A DNA stretch of 64,000 nt from NCBI RefSeq assembly GCF_008365315.1, contig NZ_CP043506.1, forward strand, positions 732,001 to 796,000, in the 5' to 3' direction. The position numbers and the translations under genes were made by a program. The notes beneath the pieces are model-generated. The model had not been told where the DNA came from. It saw only the letters and a list, made by a program, of their open reading frames with translations, and did not search any database. This document shows positions 52,713-62,637 of the stretch, one piece after another. The stretch comes from Acetobacter vaccinii (GTDB taxonomy: Bacteria; Pseudomonadota; Alphaproteobacteria; Acetobacterales; Acetobacteraceae). Each line of letters starts with the position of its first letter. Position 1 is the stretch's first letter.

Positions 52713-54241
52713 CAGAATTCCTCCCACCCCTGGTCGGAGGAGGTCGTCGGCAGGGGCGTTGCGGCAGGGGCCGCCGGAGCAGGAGCCACGGCAGGCGTCG
52801 TTGTCGCGGCAACCCGCAGGGGCCTGCTGGGCGCTGCGGGGCGCGGGGCCGGGGCGCTGACGGTCTTTTTCTGAGCAAAGCTGATATCATGCCCGATGCG
52901 GAAGCGGCTCAGGGTCTGGATCAGGGTCCGGGTTTCAGACGTCAGATTATGGCTGGCGGCGGTTGTTTCTTCCACCATGGCCGCGTTCTGCTGGGTCACC
53001 TGGTCCATGTCGCCGATGGAAACCGTGATTTCGGACAGGCGCTGGGCCTGATCCTGGGTGGAAACGGAAATTTCCTCCACACGGGTGGCAATGTTCTGTG
53101 TGCTGCCTGCAAAGTCGTTCAGGTAATGGCCGGTCTGCTGGACCAGATCCACCCCTTTGTCCACCTGCTCGGCAGAAAGGGAGATCAGGCGTTTGATCTC
53201 GCTTGCGGAGCGGGCGGACTGTTCTGCCAGCGAGCGCACTTCCTGCGCCACCACGGCAAAGCCGCGACCGGCGTCACCCGCACGGGCGGCCTCGACCCCG
53301 GCATTCAGCGCCAGCACGTTGGTCTGGAAGGCAATGCCGTCAATGACGGAAATGATCTCGCCAATCGCGTCGGAGGATTTCTTGATCCCGTCCATGGCGT
53401 CGGTTGTCTCGGCCATGACCGTGTTGGCCAGCTTGACCTTGTCCAGCGCCTGGCGGGTTTCCACACTGGCGTCGCCACAGGCATTGGCGGTCAGGCGCAC
53501 ACCATCGGTAATGGTCCGCACGGCTGCTGCCACCTGTCCAAGATTGGCGGCCTGTTTTTCCGTCCGCTTGGCAAGGTCGTCCGATGCGGTGGAGATTTCG
53601 TTGGCACCTGTGGCAATCAGGTCGGTATTACGCGCAACGGCGCTGAGCGCTTCGCTCAACCGCTCCACGGAATGGGCGAACACGTCGCGCAGAGGGGCAA
53701 ATTCCCCATCGAAATTGCTGCCGCTGACACGGACCTGCAGGTCGCCCTTGGCCATTTCAGCCAGTGCATTGCCCAGTTCTTCAATAACCTGGTGGGTCTG
53801 GCGGTCACGCTCCTGCGTGCGTTCCAGAGCCTCGCGGATTTCACCCGCCATTTCGTCCTGGCGGTTCTTGGCTTCCTGCTGATCGCGCACGATCTTGGTA
53901 AAGCCCACCACAACACGGGCAAAACGGCCAACGCTGTCGCCGTTTTCAACAAAAGGCACCTCACCGCGGATATCACCGCGCAGCACGCCTTCTGCAATAT
54001 CGGCCATTTTTTCGACCGGAATAACAACAAGGTTTTTAAGCGAAATCCAATACAGGGAGACGACAATCTGCCCGACAACAAGAGCGCACATGTTCACCAG
54101 GAACATGTGACCGATTGTTTCGTGAAAAAAATACCCGGCGGCTTCGATAATGATCTGCAAGACAAGATAAGTCTCCAGACCCAGCATGGCTACCCTGCAC
54201 TTGGAACGCAGAGGAGCATCCTTGATCAGCCATTTCAACAT
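52712..54241 (-). CDS. Methyl-accepting chemotaxis protein (chemoreceptor)
   Basis: This protein of 509 residues has two close membrane segments (about residues 24-40 and 45-66) with only a few residues between, a HAMP-like region, and a long cytoplasmic coiled coil. The signalling tip reads [20 protein letters not shown], then [20 protein letters not shown]. The C-terminus after an Ala/Pro-rich linker ends GWEEF, an xWxxF tether for CheR/CheB. With almost no periplasmic domain it may sense redox or an internal signal. It is first in the operon. The ATG at 54241 is preferred over upstream in-frame codons. Confidence 0.92.
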   Translation of the reverse strand: MLKWLIKDAPLRSKCRVAMLGLETYLVLQIIIEAAGYFFHETIGHMFLVNMCALVVGQIVVSLYWISLKNLVVIPVEKMADIAEGVLRGDIRGEVPFVENGDSVGRFARVVVGFTKIVRDQQEAKNRQDEMAGEIREALERTQERDRQTHQVIEELGNALAEMAKGDLQVRVSGSNFDGEFAPLRDVFAHSVERLSEALSAVARNTDLIATGANEISTASDDLAKRTEKQAANLGQVAAAVRTITDGVRLTANACGDASVETRQALDKVKLANTVMAETTDAMDGIKKSSDAIGEIISVIDGIAFQTNVLALNAGVEAARAGDAGRGFAVVAQEVRSLAEQSARSASEIKRLISLSAEQVDKGVDLVQQTGHYLNDFAGSTQNIATRVEEISVSTQDQAQRLSEITVSIGDMDQVTQQNAAMVEETTAASHNLTSETRTLIQTLSRFRIGHDISFAQKKTVSAPAPRPAAPSRPLRVAATTTPAVAPAPAAPAATPLPTTSSDQGWEEF

Positions 54242-54840
54242 GCCGATACAACTTCCCTTCAATTCTTCACGGGGCGCCGGACTCGAAAACACCGTACACA
54301 CCGAGCGACACAGACTGTCGCGCCGACCTGTGCACGGCCCCCTGTTTGTTCACTGAAACCTGAAAAACACCTGTGCATCACCCAAGGCCATTCGCAATGT
54401 TCATGACCAGATATCCTTACCGAAACCGCAGGGACACCATGGCGATCCCCGATGCACATATTTACATCAACCTCGCAGCTCAAGGCTTTATCAAGGTTTC
54501 TGATATACCTACAAGCATCACTCCGAAAAGGCTCGCGGTAAAGGGGGAAAAATACGCTCAGCCCCCTCCTTTTGTCATGCCCTCACAATACCTGCCCACT
54601 CACCCCGCTCTGGCACCTCCAAAGCCGCCAGGCCCGTAGCCAGAACCGGGTTGCCCAGGCCATGCCAGCCCGACCGGTCCGCCACAGCGCCAGACATGCT
54701 CTAGCACCGCGTCGGGCGTGCGGAATAGCCGCACAGATACCCCGGACACGTTGTAGTGACCAGTGCACAAAGCGCCCCTGCGGACCCTTTGCGTGCCCTA
54801 TGCTTGAAGCAGAGTGAAAAAACCTTCAAATGACAACGAC
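54242..54840. other. Divergent region between che operon and cupin gene, small ORF possible
   Basis: About 600 bases. It must hold the che promoter on the minus strand. AGGTGTTTTT (reverse of 54363-54372) resembles the core of the repeated 17-base element. A 66-codon frame at 54439-54639 has AGGGACACC before its ATG, but its translation (ending PALAPPKPPGP) is unrecognised. I see no other gene. Confidence 0.35.
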
Positions 54841-55332
54841 ATGACAAAATCCTTTCGCCTCATGACCGCGCTGGCTCTGACCATCCCGCTGGCCCCCTCC
54901 GCTCTGGCAGCACCCCAGCCCCACGCTGGCACCGTTGTGCTGACAAACGAGCAGATCCCCTGGCATGCAGCCCCGGCCGATTTCCCCCACGGGGTGGAAA
55001 TTGCCCATGTTTACGGCACCCCCAGCCAAGCAGGGCCGTTTGTGATCCGGGTCAGAATGCCAGCCCATAGCTGGATAGCCCCCCATACGCACAATATGGA
55101 CGAAACATTGAGCGTTCTGGACGGGCATTTTACCCACTCTGTCGGGGCGGATAAGGCAACCGCCACCACACAGGATCTTGGTCCCGGCGGCTTTGTGCAC
55201 CTGCCAAAAAACACCCCGCATGCCCTGCGCACCGGCGACAGCCCGGTCACCATGGAAATTTCAGGTATCGGCCCTTTTGGCATGACATACCTGAACCCTG
55301 CGGATGACCCGTCGAAAACACCCGCAAAGTAG
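54841..55332 (+). CDS. Secreted cupin-domain protein
   Basis: This protein of 163 residues has a signal peptide (about 1-23, LMTALALTIPLAPSALA). The cupin barrel carries HSWIAPHTHNMDETLSVLDG with metal-binding His-x-His...Glu, then LPKNTPHALRTG with the second-motif His. It is a small periplasmic cupin of unknown activity. The start is uncertain: ATG at 54841 gives a good signal peptide, while a GTG at 54814 would add nine residues. There is no functional link to neighbours. Confidence 0.8.
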   Translation: MTKSFRLMTALALTIPLAPSALAAPQPHAGTVVLTNEQIPWHAAPADFPHGVEIAHVYGTPSQAGPFVIRVRMPAHSWIAPHTHNMDETLSVLDGHFTHSVGADKATATTQDLGPGGFVHLPKNTPHALRTGDSPVTMEISGIGPFGMTYLNPADDPSKTPAK

Positions 55333-55448
55333 CCCATTATCCCCCCTCCCCCATGCGGGGAGCGCCCCCTCCGGCTGGCCTGCGCGACCCGGCCAGGAGA
55401 CAGCGCGCCCCTGCCTGTTCCCTTTTGACCCTACTCGCGCTGGATATC

Positions 55449-56690
55449 ATGACCGACTCTTTCCCTGCGCCTTCGTCCCTTATCGGACATCCGGGCCTGT
55501 TTTCCGCCCTTTCTGCCCGCGCCCTTTCCACCTTTGCCGCACAGGTTCTGGCTGTGGCCGTGGGCTGGCAGGTTTACGCACTAACCCATAGCGCGGCCTC
55601 ACTCGGGCTTGTCGGCCTGGCCCAGTTCCTGCCTATGATGGCCTGTATATTCCCCGCAGGGCATGCCGCCGACCAGTACAATCGCAAACGCATTGTGCTG
55701 GTCTGCCAGACGATTGAGACCATAGCAGCGGCAGGCATGGCGTATGCCTCCTTCACCAACCACCTTGCCCCTGGCATGATTTATGGTCTGGTCGCCCTGT
55801 TTGGTGCCTGCAAAGCATTTGAAATGCCAGCCCAGCAGACATTCCTGCCCTCCCTTGTGCCTGCGGCGGTTTTCCCACGGGCAGCGGCGCTGTCATCCTC
55901 CCTGTTCCAGTTCTCCTGCATTGCCGGGCCATCGGTCGGGGGGCTGCTTTACGGGCTGGGAGCGGGGCTATGCTATACGCTTTGTGCCATCGGTTTTATG
56001 CTGGCACTGCTTGCAACCTCACTCATGAAGCTGGAAGCCCCAACCCGGGCACGGCAGCCCCCCAGTCTGGCCGCCGTTTTTGGTGGCATTGCCTTTTTGC
56101 GCCGCAAACCCACCATGCTGGGTGCGATCTCGCTTGATCTGTTTGCCGTGCTGCTGGGTGGGGCCACAGCCATGCTGCCGATTTTTGCAACCGACATCCT
56201 GCATTCCGGCCCCATGGGGCTCGGCCTGTTGCGGGCCGCCCCGGCCATCGGTGCGCTGGTGGTTGCCGCCGTTCTGGCCCGCCACCCCTTGGGCCGTCAT
56301 TCCGGGCTATGGATGTTTGGAGCTGTCGCCATATTCGGCCTTGCAACAATCGCCTTTGGGTTGTCCCGCTCCACCGCGCTCTCGGTCATCATGCTGGCCA
56401 TTCTGGGCGGGGCTGATGTTGTCAGTGTCATGGTACGTGGCGCGCTGGTTCAGCTTGGCACCCCTGATGACATGCGCGGACGGGTGTCTGCTGTGAACAT
56501 GCTCTTTATTGGCTCTTCCAACCAGTTGGGAGAGTTTGAGAGCGGCATGCTGGCCCAACTGCTTGGCCCGGTACCCGCCGTGGTACTGGGTGGCATCGGC
56601 ACGCTGGTGATTACCGGCGTGTGGATGACACTGTTCCCCGGCCTACGCCGTCTGGACAGGCTGGACAGTATTACAACCGAGACACCCTGA
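55449..56690 (+). CDS. MFS transporter (EntS-like)
   Basis: This protein of 413 residues has about 12 membrane segments and the EntS/MFS-3 pattern: ARALSTFAAQVLAVAVGWQV, then HAADQYNRKRIVLVCQ for the cytoplasmic loop after TM2, and AILGGADVVSVMVRGALVQL. It is probably an efflux pump, substrate unknown. The ATG at 55449 has a weak GGAT. It ends at the hairpin at 56736. Confidence 0.85.
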   Translation: MTDSFPAPSSLIGHPGLFSALSARALSTFAAQVLAVAVGWQVYALTHSAASLGLVGLAQFLPMMACIFPAGHAADQYNRKRIVLVCQTIETIAAAGMAYASFTNHLAPGMIYGLVALFGACKAFEMPAQQTFLPSLVPAAVFPRAAALSSSLFQFSCIAGPSVGGLLYGLGAGLCYTLCAIGFMLALLATSLMKLEAPTRARQPPSLAAVFGGIAFLRRKPTMLGAISLDLFAVLLGGATAMLPIFATDILHSGPMGLGLLRAAPAIGALVVAAVLARHPLGRHSGLWMFGAVAIFGLATIAFGLSRSTALSVIMLAILGGADVVSVMVRGALVQLGTPDDMRGRVSAVNMLFIGSSNQLGEFESGMLAQLLGPVPAVVLGGIGTLVITGVWMTLFPGLRRLDRLDSITTETP

Positions 56691-56735
56691 ACTCAGCCCC
56701 TGGCATCCAACAACGGATACTGGCCCGAGAATAAC

Positions 56736-56766
56736 AAAAGGCTCCACACATCATGTGGAGCCTTTT
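56736..56766. terminator. Strong bidirectional intrinsic terminator
   Basis: AAAAGGCTCCACA (56736-56748) pairs perfectly with TGTGGAGCCTTTT (56754-56766) around a five-base loop. Both strands end in T-runs, so it should stop the MFS transcript and that of HU (stop 56844) from the other side. Confidence 0.92.
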
Positions 56767-56843
56767 GCCGTAACACTCAGCACTCATTCATGTCAGCACA
56801 GGCACGAAGGCTGCAACGCCGCCGCCCCTATGGACTAAAATGA

Positions 56844-57113
56844 TCAGACAGCCTTTTTAAGGTTCGGGCTGGCCTTGAAGCGGACTGTCTTGCCTGCCTT
56901 GACCTTGACCGGGTCACCCGTGCGGGGGTTCAGCGCCTTGCGGGCCTTGGTCTTGCGGACAGTAAAGGTGCCAAACGACGGCAGGGTGAAACCACCTTCG
57001 CGCTTGAGTTCCTCAACAATCGCGTCGATGAGGTCATTCGCTGCCTGATTGGCTGCAACGCCGGTGCACTGGATGGAATCCTGGATCACCGCTGCAATAA
57101 AAGCCTTGCTCAT
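56844..57113 (-). CDS. DNA-binding protein HU
   Basis: This 89-residue nucleoid protein has the HU beta-arm signature GGFTLPSFGTFTVRKTKARK and the NPRTGDPVKVKAGKTVRFKA stretch. It begins MSKAFIAAVIQDS. GGGAGG lies 11 bases before the ATG. The A+T-rich region 57125-57200 upstream is a good promoter candidate. It is a single gene. Confidence 0.96.
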   Translation of the reverse strand: MSKAFIAAVIQDSIQCTGVAANQAANDLIDAIVEELKREGGFTLPSFGTFTVRKTKARKALNPRTGDPVKVKAGKTVRFKASPNLKKAV

Positions 57114-57267
57114 TGAGTTTCTGGCCTCCCTAAGAAAATATATTTTACGGCGATCGCGCCTAACTTCTTTTCCGGCTTGTATTCATATTTTCATTAAAAA
57201 CCAACTCAAAAAATGCACCCTTTTTCTGTTTCCTTGTGATTACAAAAGCAAAAAGGACAGATGTGAC

Positions 57268-58179
57268 ATGGCTGACACACCCTTCCCCACCGGGAGCATA
57301 TGCCTTTTTGCCGCCTATACACCGGACGGAAACCTGCCCGAATACACCCGCCATTACCTGCGGGAACTGACCCATAACGGGCTGACAACACACTGTATTT
57401 TCTCAGGTTGTCAGCAGGTTTCCCCATCCTCCGCCCTGTTCTGTCAGCAGCATGGTATTTATCCTTGGCCACGTGCCAATGACGGGCTGGATTTTGGGGC
57501 ATGGCAGTTCCTGCTGGCACAGGGGGTCGCCCACACCGCCCCTTATATTGTACTGGCCAATGACAGCGTGCTGGGGCCATTACGCCCCCTGCGCCACGTC
57601 CTGCACGCCCATACCCCGGTGCGCTACCCGGTCTGGGGCATGGTCGCGACACGGCTTGTAACACCGCATCTGCAATCCTGGTTTGTTGGCCTGTCGCATA
57701 CGGTTTTACACACACCACACGTCCAACGTGTGCTGGCACTCCCTTTTGCCAGCATGAGCCGTGCGGAAATTATCTGGCATGGAGAACTTGGGTTATCCGT
57801 AGCCATCCGGGAAGCAGGCTTTCCCCTCCATGCCGCATGGAGCGACCTGCACACCCCCATGGCCCGCATGTGCGCAACAAATCCCATGCACACGCGATGG
57901 TATTCCCTGGCCGCGTCCGGTCAGGTGCCTTTTCTCAAACGGGAGTTGCTGCGGGATAATCCTTTTGGCCTGCCTGGCCTGCAGCACTGGCGCCAGACCA
58001 TTCCCGTCGGATCGGCCTTTCAGCCCGATTGGATCGCAGACCTGCGGACAGAAGCCCCACGGCCCAGAGCAACCCGCCCAAACTGGAAAGGCCGCGCACT
58101 CTACGCACTGGCCGCAACAGCGGACAGAGTAGTCCACGGGTTACGCCCCGTAGCCCCACCTGCCCCCCCAGACGACTGA
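57268..58179 (+). CDS. RgpF-like (rhamnan synthesis F) glycosyltransferase-type protein
   Basis: This protein of 303 residues has the pattern of the RgpF family: ICLFAAYTPDGNLPEYTRHY, then DGLDFGAWQFLLAQGVAHTA, and YIVLANDSVLGPLRPL. RgpF-like proteins act in rhamnose-rich polysaccharide synthesis, probably as glycosyltransferases. The 3' end overlaps the convergent gene by 79 bases. AAAAGGACAG precedes the ATG at 57268. It marks the start of a surface-glycan region. Confidence 0.7.
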   Translation: MADTPFPTGSICLFAAYTPDGNLPEYTRHYLRELTHNGLTTHCIFSGCQQVSPSSALFCQQHGIYPWPRANDGLDFGAWQFLLAQGVAHTAPYIVLANDSVLGPLRPLRHVLHAHTPVRYPVWGMVATRLVTPHLQSWFVGLSHTVLHTPHVQRVLALPFASMSRAEIIWHGELGLSVAIREAGFPLHAAWSDLHTPMARMCATNPMHTRWYSLAASGQVPFLKRELLRDNPFGLPGLQHWRQTIPVGSAFQPDWIADLRTEAPRPRATRPNWKGRALYALAATADRVVHGLRPVAPPAPPDD

Positions 58180-60878
58180 GCAGACTGACTCCCTGCTTTG
58201 TGGGCAACCTCCTCAAGCCAGCCGCCCAATTCCTCCGCCTGCTGCTCAAAGGTGCACAGGCGGCCCAGATCCGGGTTGGGTGTTTCAGGCCGGTTGGAGA
58301 GAAAATCAAGAACGGACTCGACCGCGTTCCGCAGTGTCTCAGGCTGTCCATCCATGGGAATAAGCGTGCCGTTAACCCCCGCCGTAATATCCTCCGCCTG
58401 CCCCCCCGGAGCCGTCGCCACAACCCAGACGGAGCGAGCCAGAGCCTCTCGCACGGTCAGCCCGTAGCTTTCCTGCCATTGGGACGGAAACAGCAGCACA
58501 TCAATCCCATCAAAAAAATCATCCATGGTTGCGGGCGTATAGGCTGGCACAACCCGCACCGTGCCCTGCACAGACCATGCCCCCGCTTGCAGAGGCGGAA
58601 AGCCAAGAGCGCTTTTGTTGTCTACCAGCACCAGTTCCCAATCCCCGCGCTGCATGCTTTCAAAAGCCGCCCGCAAAAGACCAAAACCTTTGATATCCTC
58701 TGCCCCACCTACATACCCAAACCGCAAGACCTGCCCTGCGATACGAGGCGGGCGGGGCGTCACAGGCCACTGGAAGCCGTTGCGGTTAACCCTGATCCGC
58801 TCAGGCGCAATACCATTGGCGACATAGAACGCCCTGTGTGTCTCACTTGGGGCCAGAAGCAATGACGCCCCTTCCAGCACGGCGCGCATCCTCCGTGCCC
58901 GCTGGGCCAGACCGAGCGTACCTGGCAGGCAGGTCTGGCAGACATCGAGATCAATCACGCGCTGCGGGCAGGCCTGACCATTGGCCTGCACCATGAACTG
59001 ACGGCCACACAGCCACCAGGCGTCATGCAAGGTTAGCACATAGGGAATACCCTGCTGCTGGCAGACATCCGCCCAGCCCAGCCCCAGCCCCTGCACCGCA
59101 TGAACATGCACAACATTGGGCCGCATGGCAGCCAGCCAGCGTGTAAAATCCTCCGTTGCCTGGCGGCTGTCCAGCGCCTCGACCCCAGCAGCCGCGTCCG
59201 GCAGGGCCGCAGACGCCAGAACATCCACCCCGTCTGCAACATAACGCACACATGCATGCCCCCGCGCGGGCATATCCGGCCGAGTTGTAAACACGCTGAC
59301 TGACATGCTTGCTCTTTGCGCCAGACGCGCCGCCATTTCCTCCGCCACACGGGTCGCCCCACCAAAAGAGCGCGGCGCGTAATACACATTCACGCACATG
59401 ACCCGCACATCACTTACTGGCTGGGCGGGAGGGGCACCAAAAACCGGCAGAACCTGTCGGGTGGTTATGGCATCTGGCCCATACAGCGCCAGTGCATCGT
59501 AACGGGCCTGCTGCCCCAGCTTACGCCGCAACCGTGCCGACCCTGCCAGCTTGAGGATCGCGGTCCGCCAGTCCTCTGCTGTGTCAGCCAAAATACCATT
59601 CCGCCCTGACCGAACGACGCGTGCCAACGCATCCCGCCGGGAGCAGATGGCAGGCACACCCAGCACGGCGGCTTCTAAAAACTTGATGGCGCTTTTGGCA
59701 TCATTAAACAGCGTTGCCTCCAGCGGTGCCAGGGTTATGTCTGCCTGGGCCAGCATGGCCATATAGGCGGCATAATCCCGCCCGGCGTGCTGACAGACGC
59801 GCGCACCCATAGTTGCAAAACATGGCGGAAGGGTCAGATCACCCACGATATGCAGGCTCAGACGCGGATCTGCCTGCATGGCCGCAAAAATTCCTGCTGC
59901 GGCCTGCCTGAAATCCGCGTCATGCGTCCGGGTACCAGAACCATAAACTATCCGTATTTCACGCCATATTTCATGATCTTTAACAAACCCGTTCCTGATA
60001 TCCCGCGCAATATCCAATGTTTGCTGGTCAAGAGCGTTTTCTATGACCGCAACCGAGCCAACACCTGCCTGCCGCATGGCTGCCGCCAGTGCCGGGGTGG
60101 AGGCAATGCCCCGCCCACACGCAAGCAGGCAAGCCCTGAACAGCCGGACACCCGCCAGAATTTGTCGCCTTTCAAAGACCGATAGACTTTGGATATTAGA
60201 GTTACAGAGATACTCTTTTTCAGAAAAAATAAGATCATCAACTTCCCATGCGGGGGCCAGACCCAACGCATGAGCTTCTGCCACAAGACTGCGGACATTT
60301 TCAAACGCTGGCACACGGTAAAATACAACACGCGTGCACACCTGCAAGGCAGCAAGAGCCTGTTGCGTTTCCCGCCAGTCCACAACCTCCACCTGCCACC
60401 CAAGAGATAAAAGCTGCTCTTTCCTTTGCCAGACGCGATATTTTGCACATTGTAGTAAAGTCAGCTCTGCCACCAGCACAATGCGAGGGGCCAGCACACT
60501 CAAGCGCTCCGCCTCAACCGGGGCCAGACAGAAAGACACCATGGCCTGTGCGACATCGACCGCCCCATGGTTTACGCCTGCCCCCACATGCCCTTGGGAC
60601 CGCCACACTGCCAGCTTGTGTGTGGTAAAATTGACTGCATGCACCTTGACCCGTCGGGTCGCCTTACAGGCCAGTTTCCAGACACCTTCTGTTGCTGCAA
60701 CATCACTGGCTCGACGTAATATTCTACGAACACGGCTGTCCCACACCTGCACACGCGATGGGGCTGTCCCCCCTGCTGCACCAGAAAGCCCTGCCCGCTG
60801 ACTGCCCGAAGGGTGAGACGGCACCCAATAATGCTCTAATTCTTTTTCCTTGAAATTTTTCACATTCTTTTCCCGCAT
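58101..60878 (-). CDS. Two-domain glycosyltransferase of 925 residues
   Basis: Two GT-B/GT4-type domains lie in tandem. The first (about 130-480) has YRVPAFENVRSLVAEAHALG and the acceptor-side WEVDDLIFSEKEY, and the second (about 500-860) has VNVYYAPRSFGGATRVAEEM, then FGYVGGAEDIKGFGLLRAAF, and LLFPSQWQESYGLTVREALA with the donor-site Glu. It probably adds two sugars of a surface polysaccharide or glycoprotein. The start ATG at 60878 has no clear ribosome binding site, and RTX-type gene ends 37 bases upstream, so they could be one transcript. Confidence 0.82.
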   Translation of the reverse strand: MREKNVKNFKEKELEHYWVPSHPSGSQRAGLSGAAGGTAPSRVQVWDSRVRRILRRASDVAATEGVWKLACKATRRVKVHAVNFTTHKLAVWRSQGHVGAGVNHGAVDVAQAMVSFCLAPVEAERLSVLAPRIVLVAELTLLQCAKYRVWQRKEQLLSLGWQVEVVDWRETQQALAALQVCTRVVFYRVPAFENVRSLVAEAHALGLAPAWEVDDLIFSEKEYLCNSNIQSLSVFERRQILAGVRLFRACLLACGRGIASTPALAAAMRQAGVGSVAVIENALDQQTLDIARDIRNGFVKDHEIWREIRIVYGSGTRTHDADFRQAAAGIFAAMQADPRLSLHIVGDLTLPPCFATMGARVCQHAGRDYAAYMAMLAQADITLAPLEATLFNDAKSAIKFLEAAVLGVPAICSRRDALARVVRSGRNGILADTAEDWRTAILKLAGSARLRRKLGQQARYDALALYGPDAITTRQVLPVFGAPPAQPVSDVRVMCVNVYYAPRSFGGATRVAEEMAARLAQRASMSVSVFTTRPDMPARGHACVRYVADGVDVLASAALPDAAAGVEALDSRQATEDFTRWLAAMRPNVVHVHAVQGLGLGWADVCQQQGIPYVLTLHDAWWLCGRQFMVQANGQACPQRVIDLDVCQTCLPGTLGLAQRARRMRAVLEGASLLLAPSETHRAFYVANGIAPERIRVNRNGFQWPVTPRPPRIAGQVLRFGYVGGAEDIKGFGLLRAAFESMQRGDWELVLVDNKSALGFPPLQAGAWSVQGTVRVVPAYTPATMDDFFDGIDVLLFPSQWQESYGLTVREALARSVWVVATAPGGQAEDITAGVNGTLIPMDGQPETLRNAVESVLDFLSNRPETPNPDLGRLCTFEQQAEELGGWLEEVAHKAGSQSAQSSGGAGGATGRNPWTTLSAVAASA

Positions 60879-60915
60879 GAGCGGTTAGACCCAATATATA
60901 AAAGACCTTTTAGGA

Positions 60916-62370
60916 TCAAAAACCTTTAAAAGTATCCGACGACAAGGATGCCACGTTAAGGAACGTCACCTTACTGTTATCCGACAACGTAATCGTGGTA
61001 GACGTGCCATCATGCGTGGCTTTATCCAGCACATCGGCCTGGAACGCACTGCGTGCATAGTCGTACCCCACCAGCAGGACAGAATTGCCCGCAACAGCAC
61101 TAAAATCGGTAATCGTATAATCAGCCCCCGCGACACCATCCCGCAAGGCGAAGACATTGGCATCCCCCGTGCCGCCCGTCAGAGTCGCATTGCCTACACC
61201 GCCCACAAGCGTATCGGCCCCGCTCCCACCTATGAATGTCTGTGACCCGCTGGTACCCGCATTATTCCCGAACGCATGAATACCGTAACGGGAACTGCTG
61301 CCATCGACAGTCATGTTGCCATCATTGGCAGCAAAAACGTTATCCGACCCGACTGCGGCGGCCGATGTCATGGCCACCTGCAAATCCAGCCCCCGCGACC
61401 CAAACATTGTCGCGTGGCCTGCCGCAATATCTGTCTTCCCTGTGCCGGAAATAAAGGTGAGATCACGCAGGACACTGATGCTTGCAGAATCCGTATTCAC
61501 GGTCTGCAAATTTCCCTGTGCTGCGGAAATGGTGTTGGCGTACCCACCCTGCACCGTGCCTGTCGCACCGGCCATATTGATCTGGTCGCTCATCCCGCCC
61601 GATACGGTCGAACCCCCGCCAACCGTAATTTTCTGGCCGCCATTGGCGTCCACAACAATGGAATTTTCACCGACAGAAACAATAGAGCCTGTGCCACTCA
61701 GGGTAATGTTCTGCACCCCTGCCGTGCCTGTAATGGTATCCTGCCCAGTGGAATGGACGTAGTTGATACCTGAACCCAGCTCTACCCTATTATCACCCAG
61801 GCCAGGGCTTAGCGTATTGGTGCCATCCCCACCGCGGATTGTATCGTTACCGTCCCCTGTCGCGACAGTCCAGTTGCCCTCCCCACCGGCAAACAGGTTA
61901 TCCCCTGTTCCGGCCAGAAATGTGCCACTTTGCCCCCCGGCCTGGAAAAGAATACCCTGCGTGGCACCACCCAGAACAGTCACATTGCGCGCTGTCACCT
62001 GTCTGGCATCAACATACACTCTACCCTCCAGCGGCTGATCTGGATGGGTGGCTGAATTAGAACCAATGGTCACCCAGGTGACATCACCTGACAGGGCATA
62101 ACTGCCAGCAACAGTGGCCAGGGCATATTCTCCCTGCCCGGCCACGCTGGAGAGAATAGCGGCATCACTTTTGTCCGCTGTCATACTTTGCGCCATCGCG
62201 GCTGGCACAACCCCAGTCGGATTGAGGATACGGGTATTCAATGTATTAACAATGCTGGAAATCTGTGTGGAAAGACCCTCAGCATAATTCACAAGATCAG
62301 AATTCTGCGCGCCATCGACGGTCACCTGCACGGTGTTCCCCAATGCCCCGACAACAGTGATAACAGGCAT
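60916..62370 (-). CDS. Hemolysin-type repeat (RTX-like) surface or secreted protein
   Basis: This 484-residue protein has Gly/Asp-rich repeats like those of type I secreted proteins: GGEGNWTVATGDGNDTIRGG, then GGDGTNTLSPGLGDNRVE and GGSGADTLVGGVGNATLTGG. The C-terminus (ADYTITDFSAVAGNSVLLVG, then GTSTTITLSDNSKVTFLNV) fits the type I secretion signal-bearing end of acetic acid bacterial proteins. No N-terminal signal peptide is seen. It may bind calcium and act as an adhesin or S-layer-like protein. AAGGATCGAAC precedes the ATG at 62370. No type I transporter lies in the window. Confidence 0.75.
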   Translation of the reverse strand: MPVITVVGALGNTVQVTVDGAQNSDLVNYAEGLSTQISSIVNTLNTRILNPTGVVPAAMAQSMTADKSDAAILSSVAGQGEYALATVAGSYALSGDVTWVTIGSNSATHPDQPLEGRVYVDARQVTARNVTVLGGATQGILFQAGGQSGTFLAGTGDNLFAGGEGNWTVATGDGNDTIRGGDGTNTLSPGLGDNRVELGSGINYVHSTGQDTITGTAGVQNITLSGTGSIVSVGENSIVVDANGGQKITVGGGSTVSGGMSDQINMAGATGTVQGGYANTISAAQGNLQTVNTDSASISVLRDLTFISGTGKTDIAAGHATMFGSRGLDLQVAMTSAAAVGSDNVFAANDGNMTVDGSSSRYGIHAFGNNAGTSGSQTFIGGSGADTLVGGVGNATLTGGTGDANVFALRDGVAGADYTITDFSAVAGNSVLLVGYDYARSAFQADVLDKATHDGTSTTITLSDNSKVTFLNVASLSSDTFKGF

Positions 62371-62439
62371 GTTCGATCCTTTTATGCTTATCCTGCGGCA
62401 CGACGCCCACGCCAGACCGGCTGGAATCAACCCTCTGTC

Positions 62440-62600
62440 TTTTTGTAATGAAGAACATGCTTAACAAGCAATACTATTATTTCATGCTATATATTCACGA
62501 ATAGACGAAATTATTTATAATAAATTACTTTTTTATATTTATTTATACATTCCAAATATCGTCTTAATTTTCTGGAAACTTCTTACACCCTATAGTTTCC
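62440..62600. promoter_or_regulatory. A+T-rich promoter region between divergent surface genes
   Basis: This is the most A+T-rich stretch I see in the window, with runs such as TTATTTATAATAAATTACTT near 62511-62530. It lies between the minus-strand repeat protein and the plus-strand glycosyltransferase, so it probably holds both promoters. No specific box was assigned. Confidence 0.5.
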
Positions 62601-62637
62601 TACTGCCCCGCGCACCAACTTCCGGACAGATGTCCCC

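Noticed and set aside
57114..57267. Extension of the RgpF-like gene upstream to 57049
   Set aside because: It would run over the HU start and promoter, and the ATG at 57268 has its own ribosome binding site.
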